From Planctomycetales bacterium (GTDB taxonomy: Bacteria > Planctomycetota > Phycisphaerae > SM23-33), in contig JAUWNJ010000014.1 of NCBI GenBank assembly GCA_030612725.1, forward strand, positions 1 to 64,000: DNA of 64,000 nucleotides, in the 5' to 3' direction. Shown here piece by piece: positions 43,582 to 50,753 of this stretch. The translations under genes and the position numbers were made by a program. The notes under the pieces were generated by a model, which did not search any database, was not told the DNA's origin, and saw only the letters and a program-made list of their open reading frames with translations. Position 1 is the first letter of the stretch. The number at the start of each line of letters is the position of its first letter.

Positions 43582-44057
43582 TTTCGTACATCAAAATCAC
43601 GCATACCAACGATTTCCGCCTGGCCGCCGGTCAGGTGGCGGGCCTGTTGTCTCTGTCCCTGAAGGAGGCCATTGCGTTCTGGCACAAGCAATTTTTACCC
43701 ATGCACTTCACCGAGGCCGCGTCGCAAAGATACCACTACGCCGACCGGACCCGGAAATACGAAGAGCGAAAGGCGAGAGTCAAGGGCCATTCCCGCCCGC
43801 TGGTCTGGTCGGGAGATGCCGAACGCCAGGTCCGCCGCGCTATAGCGTTGACTTCGACGGCTACCCGCGCCAGTGCGAAGGGCAGACTCTACGGCCCGCG
43901 ACATTTGTTTATCCGCAATCCCATTGAAGTGGACAAGACCGACGAAATCACACAGAGGATAGACGCCGAAGAACACGCGATGACCGAAGAGGCCAATCGC
44001 GATTTTATGAGTCGGTTCGGCGGAATGACCAATCCGACAACAAGAACTATTAGATAA
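43578..44057 (+). CDS. Neck protein (HK97 gp10-like), putative
   Basis: The 159-residue protein starts in an ATGA overlap. The pattern AFWHKQFLPMHF, YHYADRTRKYEERKARVKG and RPLVWSGDAERQVR is that of head-tail/virion-morphogenesis proteins (HK97 gp10 or Mu gpG type). It lies just before the tube gene. Confidence 0.65.
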   Translation: MISYIKITHTNDFRLAAGQVAGLLSLSLKEAIAFWHKQFLPMHFTEAASQRYHYADRTRKYEERKARVKGHSRPLVWSGDAERQVRRAIALTSTATRASAKGRLYGPRHLFIRNPIEVDKTDEITQRIDAEEHAMTEEANRDFMSRFGGMTNPTTRTIR

Positions 44058-44073
44058 ACGATAGGAGATAATC

Positions 44074-44964
44074 ATGTCAAGGATGACTGCAGGAATGGTG
44101 GACATCGCCACCCCTAATCTGACGCTTGGGGGCATTACCAATCACGAGATAGACCCCGACGTACTCGAATGGCTCGGCGGTTCGGCGAGCGTGGACAATC
44201 AGCACGCCGCCACAATGAACGTCAAGCCGAGACTGGGCTTCACCAGTTACGACCTGGCAGCCGCCTTGGCGGTCTGCGGGGTCGCCGGATGCGTGTTCGA
44301 GGATTTAGACCTCTACGAACTGCTCTACGACGACCACGGCGAGATAAAATCGGGAGCGGTCCATACCAAGACCTCGCTGGCCGACGGGATCATGGTTCCG
44401 CGACAGATCAGTTTCGCAGGCGGCGACGATCCGGTAACGGTCGCATTCGAGGCCTTCGGCACCGCCAGCGACGGCGAGACCGTCCCGATCAGCCAGGCGG
44501 CTGCGGCCAAGCCGGCCGGCGGCGACGTGGCCCAGGCCTTCACGCTGGCCAAAATAACCTTCGACGGTAGCGCCATCAATGAGATTAACAACCTGACGTT
44601 TGACTTTGGTCTGGGCGTTGATCACAGGGTGCTCGGCGGCGATCTGTGTCCCCGCATCGCGCCGATAAACGCACGCGACCCGCTGATAAGCCTTACCAGC
44701 GAAGACCACGCCGTAGCCTCCACGTTCGGTTTCACCGCCAGCCAGGGGGCGGTAACGCTGTATTTTCAGAAACTCGCCCCCGGCGGACGGGTAGCAACCG
44801 CGACGCTCGCGCATATAGGCCTGACCATAACCAACGCGACCGCCAAGGCAATGGCCAGGTCCGGCGCGCACCGGCAGACCACGGGCCTCCCGGTCGAAAT
44901 CCGGCCGATTATCTCCGGAGCGAACCCGATCCTGGCCGTGGCGACGGGAATAGCGATTCCGTAA
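44074..44964 (+). CDS. Tail tube protein, putative
   Basis: The 296-residue protein has TPNLTLGGITNHEIDPDVLEW, ITFDGSAINEINNLTFDF, GLGVDHRVLGGDLCPRI, a beta-rich sequence of tail tube type. It follows neck genes and precedes the chaperone and tape measure, the usual place of the major tail protein. A clear ribosome binding site (ATAGGAGA) precedes it. Family not certain. Confidence 0.6.
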   Translation: MSRMTAGMVDIATPNLTLGGITNHEIDPDVLEWLGGSASVDNQHAATMNVKPRLGFTSYDLAAALAVCGVAGCVFEDLDLYELLYDDHGEIKSGAVHTKTSLADGIMVPRQISFAGGDDPVTVAFEAFGTASDGETVPISQAAAAKPAGGDVAQAFTLAKITFDGSAINEINNLTFDFGLGVDHRVLGGDLCPRIAPINARDPLISLTSEDHAVASTFGFTASQGAVTLYFQKLAPGGRVATATLAHIGLTITNATAKAMARSGAHRQTTGLPVEIRPIISGANPILAVATGIAIP

Positions 44965-44965
44965 C

Positions 44966-45000
44966 AAATAGGGCGTAGGGCGTAGGGCGTAGGGAATAGG
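44966..45000. repeat. AGGGCGT heptamer repeat
   Basis: ATAGGGCGTAGGGCGTAGGGCGTAGGGAATAGGG: four AGGGCGT-like heptamers after the tube gene, a further variant of the 7-bp families. Confidence 0.75.
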
Positions 45001-45022
45001 GAAAAACAAAAGGGACAAAAAC

Positions 45023-45298
45023 ATGAAAGCGGAAAAGAGACTGATCACACAACTTGACGGAATTTGTCAATCCGTAGCGACTCTGGCGGCGGCGACGAAT
45101 CACGCCAAAGAACTGTCGGCCAAGGCCGGCCTTGACTTGAAGTGCCTGGATGATAAGGAGCGAAGGCACATCGCGTCGCGGCTCGAAATAGTCGTCGAAT
45201 CTATGGGGCCGATTGCTGACGACCTGGGCGAATTGCAAACGCTCATAGCGAAGGGGCTGCCTAAAGAGCCGTCGGTAAAAGAAAAGGCTGTAGGCTGA
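45023..45298 (+). CDS. Small helical tail protein
   Basis: The 91-residue protein is helical (LITQLDGICQSVATLAAATN). It follows the tube gene with a short leader. Its place fits a tail assembly protein. End residues (KEKAVG) precede GTAGGCTG repeat units. Confidence 0.55.
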   Translation: MKAEKRLITQLDGICQSVATLAAATNHAKELSAKAGLDLKCLDDKERRHIASRLEIVVESMGPIADDLGELQTLIAKGLPKEPSVKEKAVG

Positions 45299-45380
45299 AG
45301 GCTGTAGGTCGCCGCAGCGAGTCGCCGTGGCGACCTGACCGCTGAATGCTGACCGCTGATCGCTTCCTGAAAGGAACACG

Positions 45381-46250
45381 ATGCAGTTTATCTATTTTTT
45401 CCCGGACGAAATGGTCGTTACACCGGCCTCGTTGACCGAGGCGGGCCTGCTGTCGATTATCTCCACGCCACGATCCGGTGAGATCACGGGTAGTTTTCTC
45501 TCAGGCCAGGTTACGAAAGGGCCTTCCGGGCGGCGTGGCGTTCTCGTGGCCTCCACAGAAGGCTCCGACCAGGTTGATCTGCGGTACGAAGCGGATAAAC
45601 AGACCTGGTACCCGCCTCCGACCCCTGACGAGGACTACGGCCATCCGTGCGGGTACTGGATCGGCTTCTGGACGGACGATCCGCCCACGCCCGCCGACCT
45701 GGCCCGACCCGACCGCATTGAGGGCCTCGAAGTAACAATGGCCGACAAGCGCCAATGGCTGGTGCCGATTGCCCGGCGATTCGGCGTCGGGCCGGAAAAG
45801 TACAAATGCGAACTACCGAACCACTACAAACGGGACGCCGAAACCGGACGGATTGTCTGGCCAGTGCTGGCGAGATACGCCGAACTGTGGGATTTATCGG
45901 GAGACCTGGCCGAGGTCTTTATCGAGCCGTACCTCGAAGACGAACCGCCCGACGAAACGGTCGGGAAGAAATTCACCGTCGGTGAAGGATGGGAGACTGT
46001 CGCTGTCGCGCTGGGCGTGAATTATCGCGTGGGATTCTGGGAGATTTTCAGCCTTGGCCTTCTCGATGACCTCTGCCTCCGGGATGTATGCTTCGCTGTA
46101 ATCGACTTTGCGGCGATCCGCACACTCGGCGAATCGCTGCTGTCAAAAAAAAACGAAACCGAAGATTCGTCAGATGGGACATCTGGCGGCGAGGACTCGA
46201 CCGTGACTACCGACCCAGCCGGGCCGACGAATACGCCGTCGGGCTCTTGA
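45381..46250 (+). CDS. Tail assembly chaperone, zero-frame product
   Basis: The 289-residue protein lies between tube and tape measure genes where phages encode tail assembly chaperones. It has PEKYKCELPNHYKRDAETG and AELWDLSGDLAEVFIEP. The last 31 residues (ETEDSSDGTSGG...) are a low-complexity tail. An in-frame slippery site A AAA AAC (46148-46154) lies before this tail and can shift ribosomes to the -1 frame. ATG follows GAAAGGAACACG. Family not recognised beyond the chaperone role. Confidence 0.7.
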   Translation: MQFIYFFPDEMVVTPASLTEAGLLSIISTPRSGEITGSFLSGQVTKGPSGRRGVLVASTEGSDQVDLRYEADKQTWYPPPTPDEDYGHPCGYWIGFWTDDPPTPADLARPDRIEGLEVTMADKRQWLVPIARRFGVGPEKYKCELPNHYKRDAETGRIVWPVLARYAELWDLSGDLAEVFIEPYLEDEPPDETVGKKFTVGEGWETVAVALGVNYRVGFWEIFSLGLLDDLCLRDVCFAVIDFAAIRTLGESLLSKKNETEDSSDGTSGGEDSTVTTDPAGPTNTPSGS

Positions 46251-46345
46251 CGGACCACGAAGCCAATGTCGATGCGTGGCGGGGTAACGTGGCGGACCTG
46301 CTGACGGCGATCCTGAAAAAACCGACGATTGTCCTGCAAAAATAA
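46148..46345 (+). CDS. -1 frameshift extension of tail chaperone
   Basis: After slippage at A AAA AAC (46148-46154), 63 codons in the -1 frame run to TAA at 46343-46345. They read as a dense, conserved-looking segment (RRFVRWDIWRRGLDRDYRPS, ADEYAVGLLTDHEANVDAWR, GNVADLLTAILKKP). The product would have 321 residues. Such G/GT frameshifts are a hallmark of long-tailed phages. Confidence 0.75.
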   Translation, partial: KKRNRRFVRWDIWRRGLDRDYRPSRADEYAVGLLTDHEANVDAWRGNVADLLTAILKKPTIVLQK

Positions 46346-46352
46346 CAAACAA

Positions 46353-46375
46353 ACCCCCTGCACCGCGGGGGGATA
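46353..46375. repeat. Degenerate hairpin repeat
   Basis: CCCCCTGCACCGCGGGGGG, a weaker form of the CCCCCAGCACTGCTGGGGG hairpins, upstream of the tape measure gene. Confidence 0.55.
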
Positions 46376-46385
46376 GAGTAAAGCG

Positions 46386-48344
46386 ATGGGTACAGCAAAC
46401 ATAATGGATGTGCGGGTTGCCGGAGACACCAAGAGTCTCGTCGCTGAAATGCGCGCGGTGGAGAAGGAAAACGACCGTCTCACAACGAAGATGACCAAAC
46501 TCGCCAAGCGAGGCAAAAAGACGGGCAAGACGCTCTCGTTCAGTTACGACACCGCCAAGAAAAAAGCCGCCCAGTTTGCCCGCGAGCTTCAGAACCTCGA
46601 AGCCAAAATCAACAAACAGGGCCGGGCCACCGCAGCCGACACCAAGCGATTGAAGCAACTAAACAAAGCCCTCGGCATGACGCGCCAGAGAATGCGAGGA
46701 CTGGACAGTGCTACCAGAGGAGCTGGCAGGTCGCTTGCCACGGGAACGGGCAACGCACTGAAATTCGTCGGCGCACTCGCGGGGATAGGCGGTGCAGCCG
46801 GAGCGATAATGCTGATTGCTTCGAGACTCAAACAGGAGTATCAACACCTCGTCGATCAGCAACAACGGGCGAAAATTGCACAGATGACCGTCGGCGAGGC
46901 GCGCGCCTTTGCACTTGTGAACAGACCACAGGGTATGTCGCCGAAGGATCTGGATAAACTTGTCAAAGACGTCTCCACGCGAAAAGGTTACGAGATGCCG
47001 GCGGCGAGGGTGTGGCAACTGTCGGCCGGTATGCTTTCGGGTAAGGGCGGTTTAGATAAAAAACAATACGAAGCGGCATTCCGTGAGGGTGCTCGTCTGG
47101 GTTCGATTGCCGGAGAAGGGCTCGATATTACGGCGTACGGCGGGGCGATCGCAGACGTGATGAAACAGACCGGGGGCAAGGACGCCAGGGCCGCCGGCGG
47201 ATTATTGATGCAGTTCGGAACGGCGTCCAGGGTGGTCGATCCGGCCAAACAGGCCGCCGCACTAATCAAGACAATGTCGGCGGGACCTGCATTCGGTTTC
47301 AAACAGGAGGAGGCCGCCGAATTGACGGCGGCGATTTCACAACTGTCCGGGGATGTAGAAGGTGCAACATCTGCGACTAGCGTCAATCGCCTTATGCAGA
47401 CCGTGACGAAGATGAGGAGTACGGGTGTCAGTACGGGCAAAAGGAAGATCAAACTCACAAAACGAGGAATGGCTGGTTTTACAGAACTCCAAGACATCTT
47501 CCAAACCTTGAGCCAGGACGAACAGGATGCCTTGTTGTCGAATATGCAGTTAGGCAAGGCAGGTTCTCGCGGTGCGATAATGCAACTAATCCGACGCACC
47601 CAACCGGCGAAGAAGGCAATGTCTGCCGCGCAGAAGGAAATCACCGCTTATGGCCCCGGGACGGCGAAAACTTGGGAGGGGTATTTTGATGCGGTGAAAA
47701 CAGGACCACATGAAGTGGTGAGGGGAATGCACCGGAAGCGAAAATCAACTGTTGAGACTCTTAAACTGAAAAACATCAAGGGGGCCATCGCTTCAGAGTT
47801 ACGCGAAGGAATGGCCGAAATTTTTGAAAACGTGGAGGGTTTGTCTAAAACCAAAATCGCTTTTGACAAGATAAACCAAGAAATCAGATCAGGCATAGGC
47901 ACGAAAGATACAGACGCCATATTTGACGCAGCAATAAAAAGAGTTGACCAGCTACGGAAAGATAAAGCCTTTGGGCACAAATACATCAGCGGCGGTCGCC
48001 CAGGAAGTTGGACACGCGCTGCCGAACCCGGTGGGTACGGCGTGGAAAAATTACCCGAGGGCGCATGGGAAAGGCCGGAAAAATCGAAGGGAAGGAAGGT
48101 TTGGCAAACCGGGAGCAAGTATAAACCGACAGAGGTTTTCCTTGAAAACACTAATTACGATCCCGTTCACAAAGAAACGTTCGATGAATATCGTGAACTA
48201 CTCAAAGAACAGAAAGAACTTGTAAAACAGCAGTTGGAATTACTCAAAGCACAACAAGCCGCCGATAATCCTCAATCCGTAAAGATAGTCAGCGATGAAA
48301 GAACACCTGTTATTAACCCCAACGCGCAGATCGAGAGCGATTAG
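46386..48344 (+). CDS. Tail tape measure protein
   Basis: The 652-residue protein is helical: an N-terminal coiled coil (KSLVAEMRAVEKENDRLTTK), a hydrophobic segment (FVGALAGIGGAAGAIMLIA, about 122-140), and long alpha-helical repeats; the C-terminus has coiled coil (EYRELLKEQKELVKQQLELL). Such proteins set tail length; at about 1.5 A per residue this gives roughly 100 nm. It follows the frameshifted chaperone as expected. Confidence 0.85.
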   Translation: MGTANIMDVRVAGDTKSLVAEMRAVEKENDRLTTKMTKLAKRGKKTGKTLSFSYDTAKKKAAQFARELQNLEAKINKQGRATAADTKRLKQLNKALGMTRQRMRGLDSATRGAGRSLATGTGNALKFVGALAGIGGAAGAIMLIASRLKQEYQHLVDQQQRAKIAQMTVGEARAFALVNRPQGMSPKDLDKLVKDVSTRKGYEMPAARVWQLSAGMLSGKGGLDKKQYEAAFREGARLGSIAGEGLDITAYGGAIADVMKQTGGKDARAAGGLLMQFGTASRVVDPAKQAAALIKTMSAGPAFGFKQEEAAELTAAISQLSGDVEGATSATSVNRLMQTVTKMRSTGVSTGKRKIKLTKRGMAGFTELQDIFQTLSQDEQDALLSNMQLGKAGSRGAIMQLIRRTQPAKKAMSAAQKEITAYGPGTAKTWEGYFDAVKTGPHEVVRGMHRKRKSTVETLKLKNIKGAIASELREGMAEIFENVEGLSKTKIAFDKINQEIRSGIGTKDTDAIFDAAIKRVDQLRKDKAFGHKYISGGRPGSWTRAAEPGGYGVEKLPEGAWERPEKSKGRKVWQTGSKYKPTEVFLENTNYDPVHKETFDEYRELLKEQKELVKQQLELLKAQQAADNPQSVKIVSDERTPVINPNAQIESD

Positions 48345-48725
48345 ATGGCCATCAGCATCTTCGACATAACGTTTGACACGATGGAAGGCCGACCCGCCGA
48401 GGCCGGATCAACGCCCGAAGTCAAAGAGCGCGTCGGAGAAGACGGCTCCGAGGCCCGCGATCTCGGTCAGCGTGAAACCGACAGCGAACTGACAACGACT
48501 GTAACGGCCCTGGACTCCGAAGCCGCCCAGACGGCGTTGGAGGCACAGAAGGCACTCCAGGGCAGCATCGTCGCTGTCATAGACGCCCACGGAATCACAC
48601 ACGCCTCGGTGCTGATCCGGAACGTCGCGGCCCAAATGCAGGCCGTCCTGACCCCAACGGGCAATCCGACCCATACGCGGATGATTACAACCCACTGGAC
48701 GGTTCGCAAACGATATGAAGCATAA
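48345..48725 (+). CDS. Tail protein, unknown
   Basis: The 126-residue protein starts directly after the tape measure stop. It has SIFDITFDTMEGRPAEAGST and LIRNVAAQMQAVLTPTGNPT. Placement suggests a distal tail or baseplate component. No family recognised. Confidence 0.5.
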   Translation: MAISIFDITFDTMEGRPAEAGSTPEVKERVGEDGSEARDLGQRETDSELTTTVTALDSEAAQTALEAQKALQGSIVAVIDAHGITHASVLIRNVAAQMQAVLTPTGNPTHTRMITTHWTVRKRYEA

Positions 48726-48730
48726 AAATA

Positions 48731-48822
48731 TAACCGCGGAGAACGCAGAGAACGCAAAGGTTTGAAAAAGAAAAAAAACAAAGTTTATCTCTGCGGCCTC
48801 TGCGATCTCTGCGGTGAAAAAA
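48731..48822. repeat. Inverted nonamer repeat
   Basis: ACCGCGGAGAACGCAGAGAACGCAAAGG, spacer with A-rich stretch (GAAAAAGAAAAAAAACAAAG), then CTGCGGCCTCTGCGATCTCTGCGGTG. The same structure as 12890-12996. Confidence 0.85.
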
Positions 48823-48826
48823 GAAA

Positions 48827-49318
48827 ATGAGAATTATAGCGAAATCACGAGCATTGATCCGCTGGCCGGCGCAGCAGACCGTTCCGTTGGACGGTGGTTT
48901 TAATATTTACCTCGACGAGAGTTTCGCCTCACCGATTAATCCGTCGCCGATCCCCGCCTGGCCGGACGAAGTCGCCGGAGGAAAAATCGGCTTCGGACTC
49001 GGCGGATTCGGCGACGGCGCCTTCGGCTACGGAGACGGCGGCTTCGGTTTCGGTGAGGGTCCGTTCGGAATGGGTCCGTTCGGATTCGGGGCCGCATGGC
49101 TGGAATACGTAACCGGTCTGCTGGCCGACGGAGACCACAAGTTCGACGTGATAGGACTCGACGCCGCCGGTAATCCGGTCACGCCCGCCAGCGGAACGCA
49201 GACTGAAATAACGCTCGCCGGAAGCCCGGAACCGCCGGCCCGTCCGACGGCTGACAGTTACGTACAGGGAACGGACACGCTGAATCTTTTGTGGGCGTTG
49301 TCGGCGGATGATGGATAA
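48827..49318 (+). CDS. Gly/Phe-rich repeat tail protein
   Basis: The 163-residue protein contains a run of GFG repeats (FGLGGFGDGAFGYGDGGFGF then GEGPFGMGPFGFG, about 55-90), flanked by beta-rich parts with VTPASGTQTEITLAGSPEPP. Such Gly/Phe-rich stretches occur in tail fibre or adhesive proteins. No family. Confidence 0.55.
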   Translation: MRIIAKSRALIRWPAQQTVPLDGGFNIYLDESFASPINPSPIPAWPDEVAGGKIGFGLGGFGDGAFGYGDGGFGFGEGPFGMGPFGFGAAWLEYVTGLLADGDHKFDVIGLDAAGNPVTPASGTQTEITLAGSPEPPARPTADSYVQGTDTLNLLWALSADDG

Positions 49319-49323
49319 ACAAA

Positions 49324-49374
49324 CCCCCAGCACTGCTGGGGGATAAAAGAAGAATCCCCCCGCAATGCGGAGGG
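49324..49374. repeat. Double-hairpin repeat, copy 3
   Basis: CCCCCAGCACTGCTGGGGG (49324-49342), then CCCCCCGCAATGCGGAGGG (49356-49374). The first hairpin is identical to copies 1 and 2. It precedes the next gene by 15 bp. Confidence 0.85.
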
Positions 49375-49389
49375 CTTACGGAGAACGAA

Positions 49390-50385
49390 ATGTCTAACGA
49401 ACTATACCCATCCGCCGCGGAACTGAATGCGATGTCGAACGCCGGCGACGCCGAGCAGGAAGTCCTGTTCGTCCAGACCGGCCTGACTCCGCACTACACC
49501 GATTTTTACAAAATGCTCCAGCGTCTGCTGAAGGTGTCGCGGCGAGGCGGCGATCTGCGAGTATTCAAGGACGCCGACCTGACATTCGGCGTCCGGGCGG
49601 GACGATATTACAACGGCGACACCGCCGTCAATTATGCCGAAGTGCTGGCCCAAGCGTTGACCAACAATCAGACGAATTACATCTACCTGACCGCCGCAGG
49701 CGTCCTGACGGTCAATACGACGGGCTTTCCCACGCCGTCGGTTACGCCGCATATCCCGCTGGCGACGATCCTAACCGCCGCAGGCGTCTATGACGGGCGC
49801 GACCTCTCCGAAGGAGGCGACGTAACCGACTATCGAGGCGGAATGTTCATCAACGTCTGCGGGTCGAGTAACACCATCGGCATCCCTGCAACCGGCCTTG
49901 TCAAGCATGACGCGATGAAAGACGCCCTGCCCGACGCCGGCGACGGTACGTACCTCGGCCTCGCAGACGCCGCCGGAAGCGTGATTGTCGGCTCGACCAC
50001 AAACAATACGCAGGTCAACGAGAAGGCCGCGTTCTACCTTGTGCTACCCAGAGAGTACATCGCACAGGCCGACGTCACTATCCGCCTGAACGCGAAGGTG
50101 GACGTTGCCCGCAACGCCGAGTCGCTGCTCGACGTGGTTGTCAAGCGTGTAACCAACGCCGGGCTGGACGCCACCGACTTGTGCCTGACGGCTGCGAAAG
50201 ACATGAAGGCGGTAACGGCGTTCGCCGATCAGGATTTCACAATCGACGGCGACGCTACCGGCGACGAACTCGCGCCGGGCGACATACTTTACGTCGAGGT
50301 GGCCTTCGAGACCGACGATACAGGCGGTTCGTCGAACGGACACGCCGAAATCGGAAAGGCGCAGGCGATTATTCCATGCCGTTAA
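49390..50385 (+). CDS. Phage tail structural protein, unknown
   Basis: The 331-residue protein has an N-terminal region (ELYPSAAELNAMSNAGDAEQ), then beta-rich segments (FGVRAGRYYNGDTAVNYA, AQADVTIRLNAKVDVARNAE). No signal or membrane span. Its end overlaps the next gene by 10 nt. Probably a tail tip or fibre component. Confidence 0.55.
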   Translation: MSNELYPSAAELNAMSNAGDAEQEVLFVQTGLTPHYTDFYKMLQRLLKVSRRGGDLRVFKDADLTFGVRAGRYYNGDTAVNYAEVLAQALTNNQTNYIYLTAAGVLTVNTTGFPTPSVTPHIPLATILTAAGVYDGRDLSEGGDVTDYRGGMFINVCGSSNTIGIPATGLVKHDAMKDALPDAGDGTYLGLADAAGSVIVGSTTNNTQVNEKAAFYLVLPREYIAQADVTIRLNAKVDVARNAESLLDVVVKRVTNAGLDATDLCLTAAKDMKAVTAFADQDFTIDGDATGDELAPGDILYVEVAFETDDTGGSSNGHAEIGKAQAIIPCR

Positions 50386-50753
50386 CGTCCCCAATATCAA
50401 AACTGCCCTTCATGCCGACCGAAAAGCGAACGTTGACAATCCGCGCAGAGCGGATCGACCCGAAGTATCTGACCGACGGCGAACCGCCGAGCGTCGAGGC
50501 CGAGTACGGACGGACGGAAAGGCATCCGACGCACGAAGCGCGTTTCTACGAGATTCAGGGACTAGGGACTGGGAACCAGGGACCAGGCGAAAACAACCTA
50601 CACCCCACGCCCCACGCCCCACGCCCTGTCTTTGTACAATTGAATCATGGCGACCCCGCCGCCGATGAAGCCCGCCTGGCGGTTATCGCCGAAGATTTTC
50701 TTTCCCCACAGCCTACAGCCCACAGCCTACAGCCTGAAGGAGACAAAGCATGA
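50376..50753 (+). CDS. Small tail-region protein with repeat-derived parts
   Basis: The 125-residue protein has a plausible N-terminal half (KLPFMPTEKRTLTIRAERID). Then EIQGLGTGNQGPGENNLHPT, HAPRPV and, at the end, SPQPTAHSLQPEGDK are read from GGGACTAGGGAC, CCCCACG and CAGCCTA heptamers. Its stop overlaps the next gene by 4 nt. Confidence 0.5.
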   Translation: MPLTSPISKLPFMPTEKRTLTIRAERIDPKYLTDGEPPSVEAEYGRTERHPTHEARFYEIQGLGTGNQGPGENNLHPTPHAPRPVFVQLNHGDPAADEARLAVIAEDFLSPQPTAHSLQPEGDKA

